Of a stretch of 64,000 nt of DNA, positions 43,670-51,405 are shown one piece after another. Within the stretch, counting starts at the first letter, position 1. Every line of letters begins with the position of its first letter. The position numbers and the translations under genes are program-made. Location of the stretch: positions 186,001-250,000 of the forward strand of contig CACWXL010000001.1 of the NCBI GenBank assembly GCA_902764825.1, read 5' to 3'. Below the pieces are notes generated by a model. It saw only the letters and a list, made by a program, of their open reading frames with translations. It did not search any database and was not told where the DNA came from. Source of the stretch: Oscillospiraceae bacterium. Its GTDB lineage: Bacteria > Bacillota > Clostridia > Saccharofermentanales > Saccharofermentanaceae.

Positions 43670-43692
43670 GTAAGTATTTTATCAATACTAAC
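43670..43692. promoter_or_regulatory. Putative NrtR-like operator, box 3
   Basis: GTAAGTA-TTTTATCAA-TACTAAC: seven-base arms with one mismatch and a nine-base spacer, 38 bases upstream of the regulator gene. The arms and spacer length match the two boxes before the SPFH gene, suggesting autoregulation. Confidence 0.75.
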
Positions 43693-43701
43693 TTTTAAAT
43701 G

Positions 43702-44643
43702 CTACGATCTCACCAGTTTTCCCTTACGGTCAGCAACTTCTATCGTCACTTCCATTCCTGAACGGAATTCTATGCTGTCTTCCAGAACACCGTCAGAAAA
43801 GACAATTCCCTTTTCCGGCATGTTGGAAACAACTTTAAGCTTCTCTCCGCCCGCAATGCTCCCGTATACCAGATCTGCACGTGTGCTGACGCTCGGGAAT
43901 GGTTCTCTAACCTGATAGATCAATTCCTGCTCATACCATCCGACCGGCTTTTCTTTAATCTCTCCAAGTCCGAATGCTCGTGCCATTCCCCTGAACTGTG
44001 CCAGAACCGATTTATGCCAACCGCCAAAGCCTAAAGGCGTGGATATTATGATCCCCGAAGAAGACTGATTCTCCGTTTTCTCTCCGAAAGAGATCTTATA
44101 CCTTGCCGAAGTGTGGTCTTCCACGCCTACAAAGAAATCGTTTACCGCATAAAGTTCCTGACCGTCCTTTGTACAGGCCTTCGCCATGGTGATATCCGTG
44201 GAATGGTATGTATTTCCTATAACCGCCGGAATAACATCACGCATCTCATCCGGATGAAAAACCGACAGATCACCGTTCCACCTTAAAGGATCGGAATTAA
44301 CGCCAATCAGAGGCTGCCCGTTTAAGTATTTCATTGCGTTTACCACAAGGCCGTCCTGACCCAGTGTTATTACAATGTCCTTTTCTCCGAAGATCATGTT
44401 GGGAATGTATTCATTATCGATCTCCTGAACTCTTGCAAAGAGCTTGGCATCATTCCTGACTGCTTCCAGGGCTTTGTAATAGTTATCGTGTTCGTCCCTG
44501 TAGTCCCTGAAATCAGCTCCCATATGTTCAACATAGAACTCTGCCTGATCCACGGTATTAAAGCGTGCTACCAGTTCTTCAAGCCTGGTCTTTTTCTTTA
44601 TGATGACTACCTTATGGATTCCGTTTGTAAATCTGTGATCCAT
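43702..44643 (-). CDS. Divergent NAD-kinase-like protein
   Basis: A 313-residue protein of the NAD kinase/diacylglycerol kinase-like fold. VITLGQDGLVVNAMKYL (about residues 90-106) occupies the GGDGT position but reads GQDGL. IGVNSDPLRWNGDLSVF follows as in NAD kinases, and later NDFFVGVEDHTSARY and SSGIIISTPLGFGGWH correspond to the second conserved block (usually STPTGSTAY). So the fold is likely conserved, but the catalytic motif is altered. It could be an NAD(H)-binding sensor or a kinase with a changed substrate. It follows the SPFH gene by 27 bases. Confidence 0.78.
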   Translation of the reverse strand: MDHRFTNGIHKVVIIKKKTRLEELVARFNTVDQAEFYVEHMGADFRDYRDEHDNYYKALEAVRNDAKLFARVQEIDNEYIPNMIFGEKDIVITLGQDGLVVNAMKYLNGQPLIGVNSDPLRWNGDLSVFHPDEMRDVIPAVIGNTYHSTDITMAKACTKDGQELYAVNDFFVGVEDHTSARYKISFGEKTENQSSSGIIISTPLGFGGWHKSVLAQFRGMARAFGLGEIKEKPVGWYEQELIYQVREPFPSVSTRADLVYGSIAGGEKLKVVSNMPEKGIVFSDGVLEDSIEFRSGMEVTIEVADRKGKLVRS

Positions 44644-44670
44644 ATTCTCACCACCTTTCAGATAAAACCG

Positions 44671-45621
44671 TTACCTGTTCTCGCCTGCCTGCATAATGCT
44701 CTGCAAAAGATCCGGTGTAATGTTGAGATTACCTATCTGCTCAGCATTTGCGCCGATCTCCAGAAAAGCCTTTGCCATTAGGATTCCGGGGTTGCCCTTA
44801 ACCAGTGCAAGTGCTTCCAGGAGCTTTGTATCAACATTTCCGTAAACGTTCAGCATTGCCTCTGCAGCATATGCCTGTTCTTCTGCGCGCTTCTTCTCAT
44901 TCTCAGCCTCGAGCTCTACCAGGACCTTCTTTTGTTCTTCTCGCTTGATCCGTTCTTCGAGCTCTCTTTTTGCTATGCTGACTTCTGTATCAAGTTCGTT
45001 CTCCTTTATGAGACGTTCCTGTTCGATAGCTGCATTGCGTCTCTTATAGATAGCCTCATCCTGTTCTTTCAAGATCTGCTCTCTGGCTGCCGCTTCCAGA
45101 GCCTTTCTTGTCTCAGGCCTTGTGCTGATACCGAGAACATTGACAGATAAGATCCTTACGCCAAGGCCCTGGATCGTCTCATCTTCTTTCAGGCCGGCCA
45201 TGATGATATCAGCCATTTCCTCCGCCTGTTTGATGATCTGACGGACATTTCTTGTGCTTGCTTCCTTGATGACGATCGTCTTAATGACAAACTGGATACG
45301 CTTTTTCAGGTCATCCAGAGCATTCTTCTTTTTCTGCTCATAACCTGTTTTGCCATAAGAATAATCCGCAAGTTCAGCAGCCTTTTTATAGTTCTCGATC
45401 ACATAAGTAACGCTGCCCTGTACGCAGACTGTCTGATAATCGTTTGTTACGAGTTCATCAAATGCGAAATCACCATCGAATGCAGAGGTCGGTATCACCA
45501 GTACATCAGTAATCAAGTTGTTATAAAGGATACTGATACCGAGACCTTCCTTAATAACGGTTCCCTTCTTAACTGCCATTACGTACTCGTTCGGTTGAAA
45601 TTTCTTGTAGATGATAGCCAT
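44671..45621 (-). CDS. SPFH/band 7 domain protein
   Basis: A 316-residue protein. Residues about 5-190 match an SPFH (stomatin/flotillin) domain (NEYVMAVKKGTVIKEG, VQGSVTYVIENYKKAA, LGVRILSVNVLGI). Then comes a long charged coiled coil (about 190-260, REQILKEQDEAIYKRR, EEQKKVLVELEAENEKKRAEEQA) and a C-terminal helical part. No membrane helix is seen, so it may associate by the SPFH fold or by other proteins. It heads the operon with the NAD-kinase-like gene under a clearly operator-controlled promoter. Confidence 0.88.
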   Translation of the reverse strand: MAIIYKKFQPNEYVMAVKKGTVIKEGLGISILYNNLITDVLVIPTSAFDGDFAFDELVTNDYQTVCVQGSVTYVIENYKKAAELADYSYGKTGYEQKKKNALDDLKKRIQFVIKTIVIKEASTRNVRQIIKQAEEMADIIMAGLKEDETIQGLGVRILSVNVLGISTRPETRKALEAAAREQILKEQDEAIYKRRNAAIEQERLIKENELDTEVSIAKRELEERIKREEQKKVLVELEAENEKKRAEEQAYAAEAMLNVYGNVDTKLLEALALVKGNPGILMAKAFLEIGANAEQIGNLNITPDLLQSIMQAGENR

Positions 45622-45662
45622 TTTGATCTCCCTTCCGATGATGTCTCATCTATTGTTATTTG

Positions 45663-45724
45663 TTAGTTAGTATTTGCTTGCTACTAACTAATTGAATGAT
45701 AGTATCATTTTGCTACTATGTCAA
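45663..45724 (-). promoter_or_regulatory. SPFH-operon promoter with NrtR-like boxes 1 and 2
   Basis: A minus-strand promoter TTGACA (45719-45724), 17 bases, TATCAT (45696-45701). Box 2, ATAGTA-N9-TACTAT (45699-45719), fills the space between -35 and -10. Box 1, TTAGTTAGTA-N9-TACTAACTAA (45663-45691), a perfect ten-base inverted repeat, covers the expected start of transcription. The centres are 32 bases apart. The layout strongly suggests repression. Confidence 0.85.
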
Positions 45725-45806
45725 GTGCTATTTTAAGCAAAAGGAAAGATCTGTTAAGATAAAGCTGCTTTCATGGGTCTTTATTAACAGTATCCGTTAT
45801 CCGGAG

Positions 45807-46145
45807 TTAATCTTTTTTCTCGTGCCTTAACCGTCCGTTTTCCTTATGGGCATAATTGTCCCTGCGCCATCTTTTGATCGCTGCAGCATCAGAAGGAGAC
45901 TCTTTCTCTCTCCAATATACTTCATATGGGGTTTCCGGTCTTCCGGCACAATATGGACAGGTTGGATCCATGCAGTTCTTCTCGAGCCATTCATTACAGT
46001 TAATACATGCCAAAGCATCATACTTAAAAATGTACATCATGCTATGCTGTCCACACAAAGGACAAGGCGTATCTCTACTCAGTCCGATCTTCTCCCATAT
46101 CAGCCTTGCCTTTCTGGATTTGTTATCATGTTCTCTGTTTTTCAT
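45807..46145 (-). CDS. Small zinc-finger-like protein
   Basis: A 112-residue, highly charged protein with CPLC (about 27-30), CINC (about 48-51) and CMDPTCPYC (about 58-66), enough cysteines for two zinc sites. It reads like a double zinc ribbon, with a basic C-terminus (IKRWRRDNY). No family is recognised. It lies between the SPFH promoter and another small gene, with no sign of co-transcription with either NAD-linked unit. Nucleic-acid or protein binding is possible. Confidence 0.6.
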   Translation of the reverse strand: MKNREHDNKSRKARLIWEKIGLSRDTPCPLCGQHSMMYIFKYDALACINCNEWLEKNCMDPTCPYCAGRPETPYEVYWREKESPSDAAAIKRWRRDNYAHKENGRLRHEKKD

Positions 46146-46165
46146 AGTTCATCTAATTGCAGATT

Positions 46166-46624
46166 CTATAACTCTGCATTTATACTTGAATATTCTTTTA
46201 AATACCGACGAAGCCTGTTATCTGCTTCCTTGAAGCTGAAAATACCGTCTACGGCTAAAGAATAGTTTTCGCTGATCCATTCAAATTCTGACCAATCAGG
46301 CTCCAGTGCATAAAGCTTACCCAGATATTCGCCTATTTGATTCAGAGTAAGCGTCTGATTCAACAAGTTCGAATAGAAATAATTAACTATTCTAGTCTCA
46401 ACTGAATCTTTGTTAATCTCAGTGCTTTTGATATGCGATAAATATAGTATTCGTTTCAGAGCGTTTCTGTTTTGAATATCATTATACAGTTCAAGTATTA
46501 GCTCACTAACTTCTTCATCTGATTCTGCGCAGTCACGAATATACCCAACAAGCTCTTCATCTAACCCTATACTTATCATCAGCCAATAATAGTATTTATC
46601 TTCCGCTGTAAAGTCCAATATCAT
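46166..46624 (-). CDS. Small acidic protein of unknown function
   Basis: A 152-residue acidic helical protein (DEELVGYIRDCAESDEEVSEL; NYFYSNLLNQTLTLNQIGEYLGKLYALEPDW). The local sequence is more AT-rich than the surrounding genes, and the length and acidity recall small immunity or accessory proteins, but no motif proves this. It precedes the small zinc-finger gene by 20 bases, so the two may be co-transcribed. No signal peptide or membrane segment is seen. Confidence 0.5.
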   Translation of the reverse strand: MILDFTAEDKYYYWLMISIGLDEELVGYIRDCAESDEEVSELILELYNDIQNRNALKRILYLSHIKSTEINKDSVETRIVNYFYSNLLNQTLTLNQIGEYLGKLYALEPDWSEFEWISENYSLAVDGIFSFKEADNRLRRYLKEYSSINAEL

Positions 46625-46710
46625 AGTAACTCACCCCAGTTGTCTATACTCATGATCTATGTACTAATAGTTTTTAACTTATAATCTCGAAAACTTAATT
46701 CATACCGTTC

Positions 46711-48510
46711 TTATTTGCTCTTGTTATTGCTCATTATGCGTCTGTCTTTCCTGACAAATTCATGGATGAATCTCCTGATATCGCCCGTGAGCTTAGATGA
46801 TTCTTTCTCGAGGTCTCTAATCTTATCGTCTATCTTGTTGACTTCCTCATAGAGCTTTGAGTTGGCTTTTTGCATTATCTTTATCTTTCTCCTACCGGGA
46901 TAGTAACTAAGGATATTAACTACGATTAAGATGAGGCTAATTGAACCAAAGAATATTACAACCGGGAGAATTAAGTCTGCATCACCGGAATTGGAAGCAT
47001 ATGCATTAATTATGTCCTTAGCAAATACAAGGGCCATCAGCATAAAAACGGCAGCGCCGCCCCACATGGCAATGAATCCAGTTATCGGCTCATCATATGT
47101 TCGTTCTTCGCCTAAACCAACTTCGCAGTTCTGCGCGATGACAGAATTGATCTTGTTCTTTTCCTCCAAGAGAGCTTCGATCTCTTCAGAATAATCGAAC
47201 ATCCGCTTCTTTTCAGCATAAACCTTGGCAAACTCCGAAAAGTATTTCTTGTCTTCTTCCGAAGCGTTTTCAATTACCCGGCTCACAATCTTGGAGTCAT
47301 AATCGAATTCTTTATTATCCTGATCAAGCTCTTTCATGTCTGTCAGATGGGCTGCTGCAAGCATTAATCCTCTGAGAGCAAGAAAATCATGAGGATCCTT
47401 TTTCAACATGAACTCGTAAGCTTCTGTCGTAGCCATAAACTCTCCCCTGGAGAGATATGTCTCACCCGCCTCATGGATCCTGTCTTCTCTGAAGTATTCG
47501 TAATCATAAGTCGAACCGCAGAAAGCACAATGGTACATCTGCTTATCGCTGTCTATTCGAAGACTCCCGCCGCAGGACGGACACTGGTGCTGCTTGATCT
47601 TGCCAAACGTTGGTACTTGTTCCTTTACGGAATCCGGTACTATCTGGCGGTCTTTCCTGATAAGATCACTGATGGCTTTCCTGATATCGTCCGAGAGTTC
47701 TTCTGCTTCAGTTTCAAGGGCTCTGATCTTCCCCGCGGTTGCTTCTGATTCGATTTTAAGATTTCTGATATCAGCATCTATTGCGTTTATCATTCTCATC
47801 TTGGGATAGACTATTAAGAAATTAATACCGCAACCGATGAGAAGTGCCAGTCCGCAAACGACAGCAAAAAAGACTGATACTCCTCCCTCGTCGATGTTAT
47901 CAAATACTCCAAAGAAACTGGGCACACTGTAGAAGGCAGTGAGACACCACACCGCAATGAATACTCCTTTAGGATGTAATTGAGAACTCTTGGTTTCGAA
48001 ATAATATTCGTAACGGGTATTATCAGTAAACCTGATATTAGCCTCTATACTTTCCCGTTTCCGGTGCAGTGATTTGATCTCCCTGTTACAGTCGATCTGC
48101 TTCTGTTTGTCAGCATAGATCTTGGCGAACTTTGAGAAATATTCCTTATCTTCTTCAGAAGCTGCATCAAGCACTTCACCGACTAATTGGGGATCATACG
48201 AGAAGTGCTTTGCATCATCTATACGGGAAAGCCCATCCATGTCCTTCAGATAAGCTGCAGCAAGCATCAAGCCTCTGAGTGCGAGAAAATCGTGAGGAGC
48301 CTTCTTCAATATGAGCCTGTATGCATCGACAGCGGCCTCGACCTCTCCTCTTGAAAGATAAGTCTCGCCCAACTCATGCAGCTGTTCTTCTCTGAAATAA
48401 TCGTAATCGTAAGACGAACCGCAGGAAGTACAGCGGTATATCTGCTTTTCGCTATCATCGATAAGGTTTCCGCCGCATGACGGACACTGACGTTTCTTAA
48501 TCTTACCCAT
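46711..48510 (-). CDS. Internally duplicated zinc-ribbon / TPR / membrane protein
   Basis: A 599-residue protein made of two similar halves. Each has a zinc ribbon (CPSCGGNL...CTSCGSSYDYDYF at about 9-37; CPSCGGSL...CAFCGSTYDYEYF at about 312-340), then a TPR-like helical stretch (ETYLSRGEVEAAVDAYRLILKKAPHDFLALRGLMLAAA and ETYLSRGEFMATTEAYEFMLKKDPHDFLALRGLMLAAA, split for reference), a coiled coil and two membrane helices, and a C-terminal coil ending in RKDRQIV or RKDRRIM. So the gene arose by duplication and fusion. It resembles ribbon-containing cytosolic/membrane proteins of unknown role. No signal peptide is seen. Confidence 0.7.
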   Translation of the reverse strand: MGKIKKRQCPSCGGNLIDDSEKQIYRCTSCGSSYDYDYFREEQLHELGETYLSRGEVEAAVDAYRLILKKAPHDFLALRGLMLAAAYLKDMDGLSRIDDAKHFSYDPQLVGEVLDAASEEDKEYFSKFAKIYADKQKQIDCNREIKSLHRKRESIEANIRFTDNTRYEYYFETKSSQLHPKGVFIAVWCLTAFYSVPSFFGVFDNIDEGGVSVFFAVVCGLALLIGCGINFLIVYPKMRMINAIDADIRNLKIESEATAGKIRALETEAEELSDDIRKAISDLIRKDRQIVPDSVKEQVPTFGKIKQHQCPSCGGSLRIDSDKQMYHCAFCGSTYDYEYFREDRIHEAGETYLSRGEFMATTEAYEFMLKKDPHDFLALRGLMLAAAHLTDMKELDQDNKEFDYDSKIVSRVIENASEEDKKYFSEFAKVYAEKKRMFDYSEEIEALLEEKNKINSVIAQNCEVGLGEERTYDEPITGFIAMWGGAAVFMLMALVFAKDIINAYASNSGDADLILPVVIFFGSISLILIVVNILSYYPGRRKIKIMQKANSKLYEEVNKIDDKIRDLEKESSKLTGDIRRFIHEFVRKDRRIMSNNKSK

Positions 48511-48668
48511 GCTTTAATCCCTTATTATTCCGAATCTCAAAAGACATCAAAAATTATAAATAGTTCCTATCTAGCGATTACATTATATCAAATCCCATCA
48601 TTTCATTGCCCTTCGCATCAGATTCAGTCTTCATTTAGCTTGGGCAACATTTTTCGAAGCAAAACAAA

Positions 48669-48694
48669 AGGAGCTATCCGTTAAGATAACTCCT
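48669..48694 (-). terminator. Terminator behind the tRNA-Tyr/CAT pair
   Basis: Minus strand AGGAGTTATC-loop-GATAGCTCCT (one G-U pair) followed by TTTTG, four bases past the end of tRNA-Tyr. Confidence 0.8.
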
Positions 48695-48697
48695 CTA

Positions 48698-48782
48698 TGG
48701 TGGGAAGAGGTGGATTCGAACCACCGAAGTCAGTGACGACAGATTTACAGTCTGTTCCCTTTGGCCGCTCGGGAATCTTCCC
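48698..48782 (-). tRNA. tRNA-Tyr (GTA)
   Basis: Minus strand: acceptor GGGAAGA pairs with TCTTCCC, discriminator A, CCA encoded. The anticodon stem-loop ACTGTAAAT gives GTA, and a long variable arm (type II) fits tRNA-Tyr. The T-arm has GGTTCGAATCC. Confidence 0.95.
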
Positions 48783-48805
48783 ATATATATTAAATTGTTG
48801 TGTAA

Positions 48806-48882
48806 TGGTGGGCCTTCGGGGACTCGAACCCAGGACCAACCGGTTATGAGCCGGGAGCTCTGACCAACTGAGCTAAAGGCCC
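48806..48882 (-). tRNA. tRNA with CAT anticodon (elongator Met or Ile2)
   Basis: Minus strand: 77 nt with GGGCCTT acceptor, TAGCTCAG D-arm, anticodon loop CTCATAA, GGTTCGAGTCC T-arm and encoded CCA. It is not an initiator tRNA, since the first pair is normal. The GGGCCTTTAGCTCAG start resembles Ile2 (lysidine-modified) genes, but elongator Met cannot be excluded by eye. Confidence 0.9.
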
Positions 48883-48955
48883 ACATCCACACTACACGTG
48901 CTTTTCTCAAAGCGCTTGATTAGTATAGTAATTTAGTTTAATTAAGTCAAGAGAA

Positions 48956-48996
48956 AATTTCCGGCATGAGACTTATTTTTGCCCATGCCGGAAAAA
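48956..48996 (-). terminator. Rho-independent terminator of asd
   Basis: TTTCCGGCATG and CATGCCGGAAA form a perfect 11-base stem with a 15-base loop, then a T-rich stretch on the minus strand, 17 bases after the asd stop. Confidence 0.8.
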
Positions 48997-49012
48997 TCTC
49001 ACATTTAGTTAA

Positions 49013-50098
49013 TTATTTAGCCGTAATGTAACCCTTAGCTACAAGGAGCTCAGCCGTAAGAACACCGCCGCCTGCAGCGCCTCTTAAAGTATTGTGTGAG
49101 AGGCAGCAGAACTTGTAATCGAAGATATTGTCTTCTCTGAGTCTTGCTACAGATACGCCCATGCCGTTCTCGAAATTAGCATCGAGCTTAGGCTGAGGAC
49201 GGTTATCCTCATCAATGTACTGGAGGAAGTGCTTGGGAGCTGAAGGAAGACCGAGCTTTACTGCTTCGCTCTCATAAGAATTCCATACAGAGATGAGCTC
49301 TTCCTTGGAAGGCTTGTTCTCGAAGGATACGGAAACTGCAGCCGTATGACCTTCCTGAACAGCTACACGGTAGCACTGAGCGGAGATAACGGGATTCTTC
49401 GCAAGCTCGATGTGATCGCCTGCGAACTGACCCCAAACCTTAAGAGGCTCCTTCTCGGACTTCTCCTCTTCACCGCCGATGTAAGGAATTACGTTTCCAA
49501 CCATCTCAGGCCAGTCCTTGAATGTCTTGCCGGCACCGGAGATAGCCTGATATGTGCAAACTGAGATCTGCTTGATACCGTTCTTAAGGAAAGGTGTAAG
49601 AGCAGGAACGTAGCTCTGGATGGAGCAGTTAGGCTTAACAGCGATGAAGCCTCTCTGTGTACCGAGTCTCTTCTTCTGAGCCTCGATGAGCTGAGCGTGA
49701 TCTGCGTTTACCTCAGGGATGATCATAGGAACATCTTCTGTCCATCTATTAGCTGAGTTGTTGGATACAACAGGGCACTCGAGCTTGGCGATCTTCTCTT
49801 CGAGAGCACGGATCTCATCCTTCTTCATATCTACAGCGCAGAAAGTGAAGTCGATCTGCTTGCAATATTCTTCGATATTGTCTGTACCGTAAACTACCAT
49901 CTTCTTTACGAATTCCGGGCAAGGTATATCAAGCTTCCATCTGCCCTCTACTGCCTCTTCGTAAGTCTTACCGGCAGATCTCGGAGATGCGCATAAAGCA
50001 ACGATCTCGAACCAGGGGTGGTCTGCGAGAAGTGTGATAAATCTTTGTCCGACATAACCTGTAGCTCCGATAATGCCGACTTTCAGTTTCTGTTCCAT
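49013..50098 (-). CDS. asd: Aspartate-semialdehyde dehydrogenase
   Basis: Converts aspartyl phosphate (made by LysC, 9856) to aspartate semialdehyde with NADPH. It has 361 residues. The Rossmann motif VGIIGATGYVGQRF is near residue 7, and the catalytic cysteine is in KPNCSIQSYVPAL. The SIQ form and length fit the archaeal/fungal-type enzyme group. I chose ATG 50098 (GGAG nine bases upstream); another ATG at 50113 is possible. The promoter at 50194-50222 is strong. It is monocistronic before the tRNA pair. Confidence 0.93.
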   Translation of the reverse strand: MEQKLKVGIIGATGYVGQRFITLLADHPWFEIVALCASPRSAGKTYEEAVEGRWKLDIPCPEFVKKMVVYGTDNIEEYCKQIDFTFCAVDMKKDEIRALEEKIAKLECPVVSNNSANRWTEDVPMIIPEVNADHAQLIEAQKKRLGTQRGFIAVKPNCSIQSYVPALTPFLKNGIKQISVCTYQAISGAGKTFKDWPEMVGNVIPYIGGEEEKSEKEPLKVWGQFAGDHIELAKNPVISAQCYRVAVQEGHTAAVSVSFENKPSKEELISVWNSYESEAVKLGLPSAPKHFLQYIDEDNRPQPKLDANFENGMGVSVARLREDNIFDYKFCCLSHNTLRGAAGGGVLTAELLVAKGYITAK

Positions 50099-50193
50099 TT
50101 CTAAATACTCCATTGTCTCTTCACGGGCTCTCACCGTGGTATTATTAGCTCGTTTGTCCGCGTGTCGCGTACATTTGTCTTTCGAGCAAACAC

Positions 50194-50222
50194 ATATTAG
50201 CACAACACTTTTTATATAACAA
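50194..50222 (-). promoter_or_regulatory. Promoter of asd
   Basis: Minus strand TTGTTA (50217-50222), 17 bases, TAATAT (50194-50199). The leader of about 90 bases has a small CACGG/CCGTG hairpin but no recognised riboswitch. Confidence 0.7.
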
Positions 50223-50329
50223 GTGCGAAAAATGAAATGCCGAAATATTGGTAATAGTCAACAAATGCAGGTCTTTTAAGCCATTTTCCTATGTTAGGTT
50301 TGTACCATATCGACAAAACCCAGACAGGT

Positions 50330-51277
50330 TCAGAATCCAATCCTTCTTATAGCCTTTACGAGATTAGCAGCATAGGTTTCCGTTCCGAGGCAGTTCGGGT
50401 GAAGATTATCAAGATAGTACTCTTCAAGGTGCGGAACGAGGCTCAGGCCGTCTATTACAGTGATGTTGGGATATCTGCCTGCGATCGCCCTGACCTTTTC
50501 GCAGAAGGCATAAAAAACAGGAAGCGCTTCGATGTTATCACCTCTCCAGATCGGAGAAATGCAAAGGATGGGCTTTTCCGTGCCATATATGCCGGTAAGT
50601 GTCTCATAGTATTCCTCGACGGCTTCAGGTCCGTCACCATACTGGTTTGTGCCCAAAGCAACAACGATCTTGTCAGGATCGTACCCGGGCATTTTCATGA
50701 GTGACTTCTTATCGTAGATATATCCGCCTATTCCCTGGTTTATTATGTCCCAGTTAAGCTCGCGGTTAGCAATGCTTACGTATGTCTCCGATGAACGCAG
50801 AGGTCCGTAGCCCTGAGTGATCGAATCGCCGAGCCAGAGGACTTTGGTATCTTTAACAGGAATCTCGTAAGAAGAATCAATGGAAAAGTCCTTTATAACG
50901 AGCGTCGCATCGGCAACAAGATAGATAACTACATCGTGCACGCCTTCAGGCAGAGTAAACTCGAGGTGTCCCTCTTCCTTCATATCCTTAACGTAAAAGA
51001 TCTGAGAGGCCAGGCCGTCAACATAAAGCTCGACGGAATCCTCCGAACACTTCCATAAGAACTTATAGTCAAAAGAAATTTTCGAAGCATCAGTCCTCAG
51101 CTCCAAGGTCTTGGCTGTGGAGGCGTCGCACCTCTCGTACCACATATCAAAAGCGCCCTTAAAATACTCCATCTGCGCTTTTGTGTACTGGTTTGCTTTA
51201 AGGAATCCCTCAGGAGTCTCCTCAAATTCATATGCTCCTAAATATATCTTCTTAAGTTCTTCGTTAGATAACAACAT
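50330..51277 (-). CDS. SGNH/GDSL-family esterase with N-terminal accessory domain
   Basis: A 315-residue intracellular esterase. Residues 1-150 are a beta-rich accessory domain (FLWKCSEDSVELYVDG) like those of CE2-type acetylxylan esterases. The catalytic part has VLWLGDSITQGYG (nucleophile serine, block I), a glycine in QGIGG, GTNQYGD (block III) and DNLHPN (Asp/His). ATG 51277 has GGAGG six bases upstream. No signal peptide is seen, so substrates are probably imported acetylated sugars. The gene is not part of a sugar locus here. Confidence 0.85.
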   Translation of the reverse strand: MLLSNEELKKIYLGAYEFEETPEGFLKANQYTKAQMEYFKGAFDMWYERCDASTAKTLELRTDASKISFDYKFLWKCSEDSVELYVDGLASQIFYVKDMKEEGHLEFTLPEGVHDVVIYLVADATLVIKDFSIDSSYEIPVKDTKVLWLGDSITQGYGPLRSSETYVSIANRELNWDIINQGIGGYIYDKKSLMKMPGYDPDKIVVALGTNQYGDGPEAVEEYYETLTGIYGTEKPILCISPIWRGDNIEALPVFYAFCEKVRAIAGRYPNITVIDGLSLVPHLEEYYLDNLHPNCLGTETYAANLVKAIRRIGF

Positions 51278-51405
51278 AGATATCCTCCATTTTTTATACC
51301 CATACACTTTAGCATTATTACCGCGGCATAAACACATGAATGCTTGAATTTGGATATTTGTAATATAATTATACCGAATACCAGAAAAGGAGGTCTTAGA
51401 GCTTT

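Noticed and set aside
48806..48882. Initiator tRNA
   Set aside because: The first acceptor pair is G-C, not the C1-A72 mismatch that is present in the tRNA at 61725.
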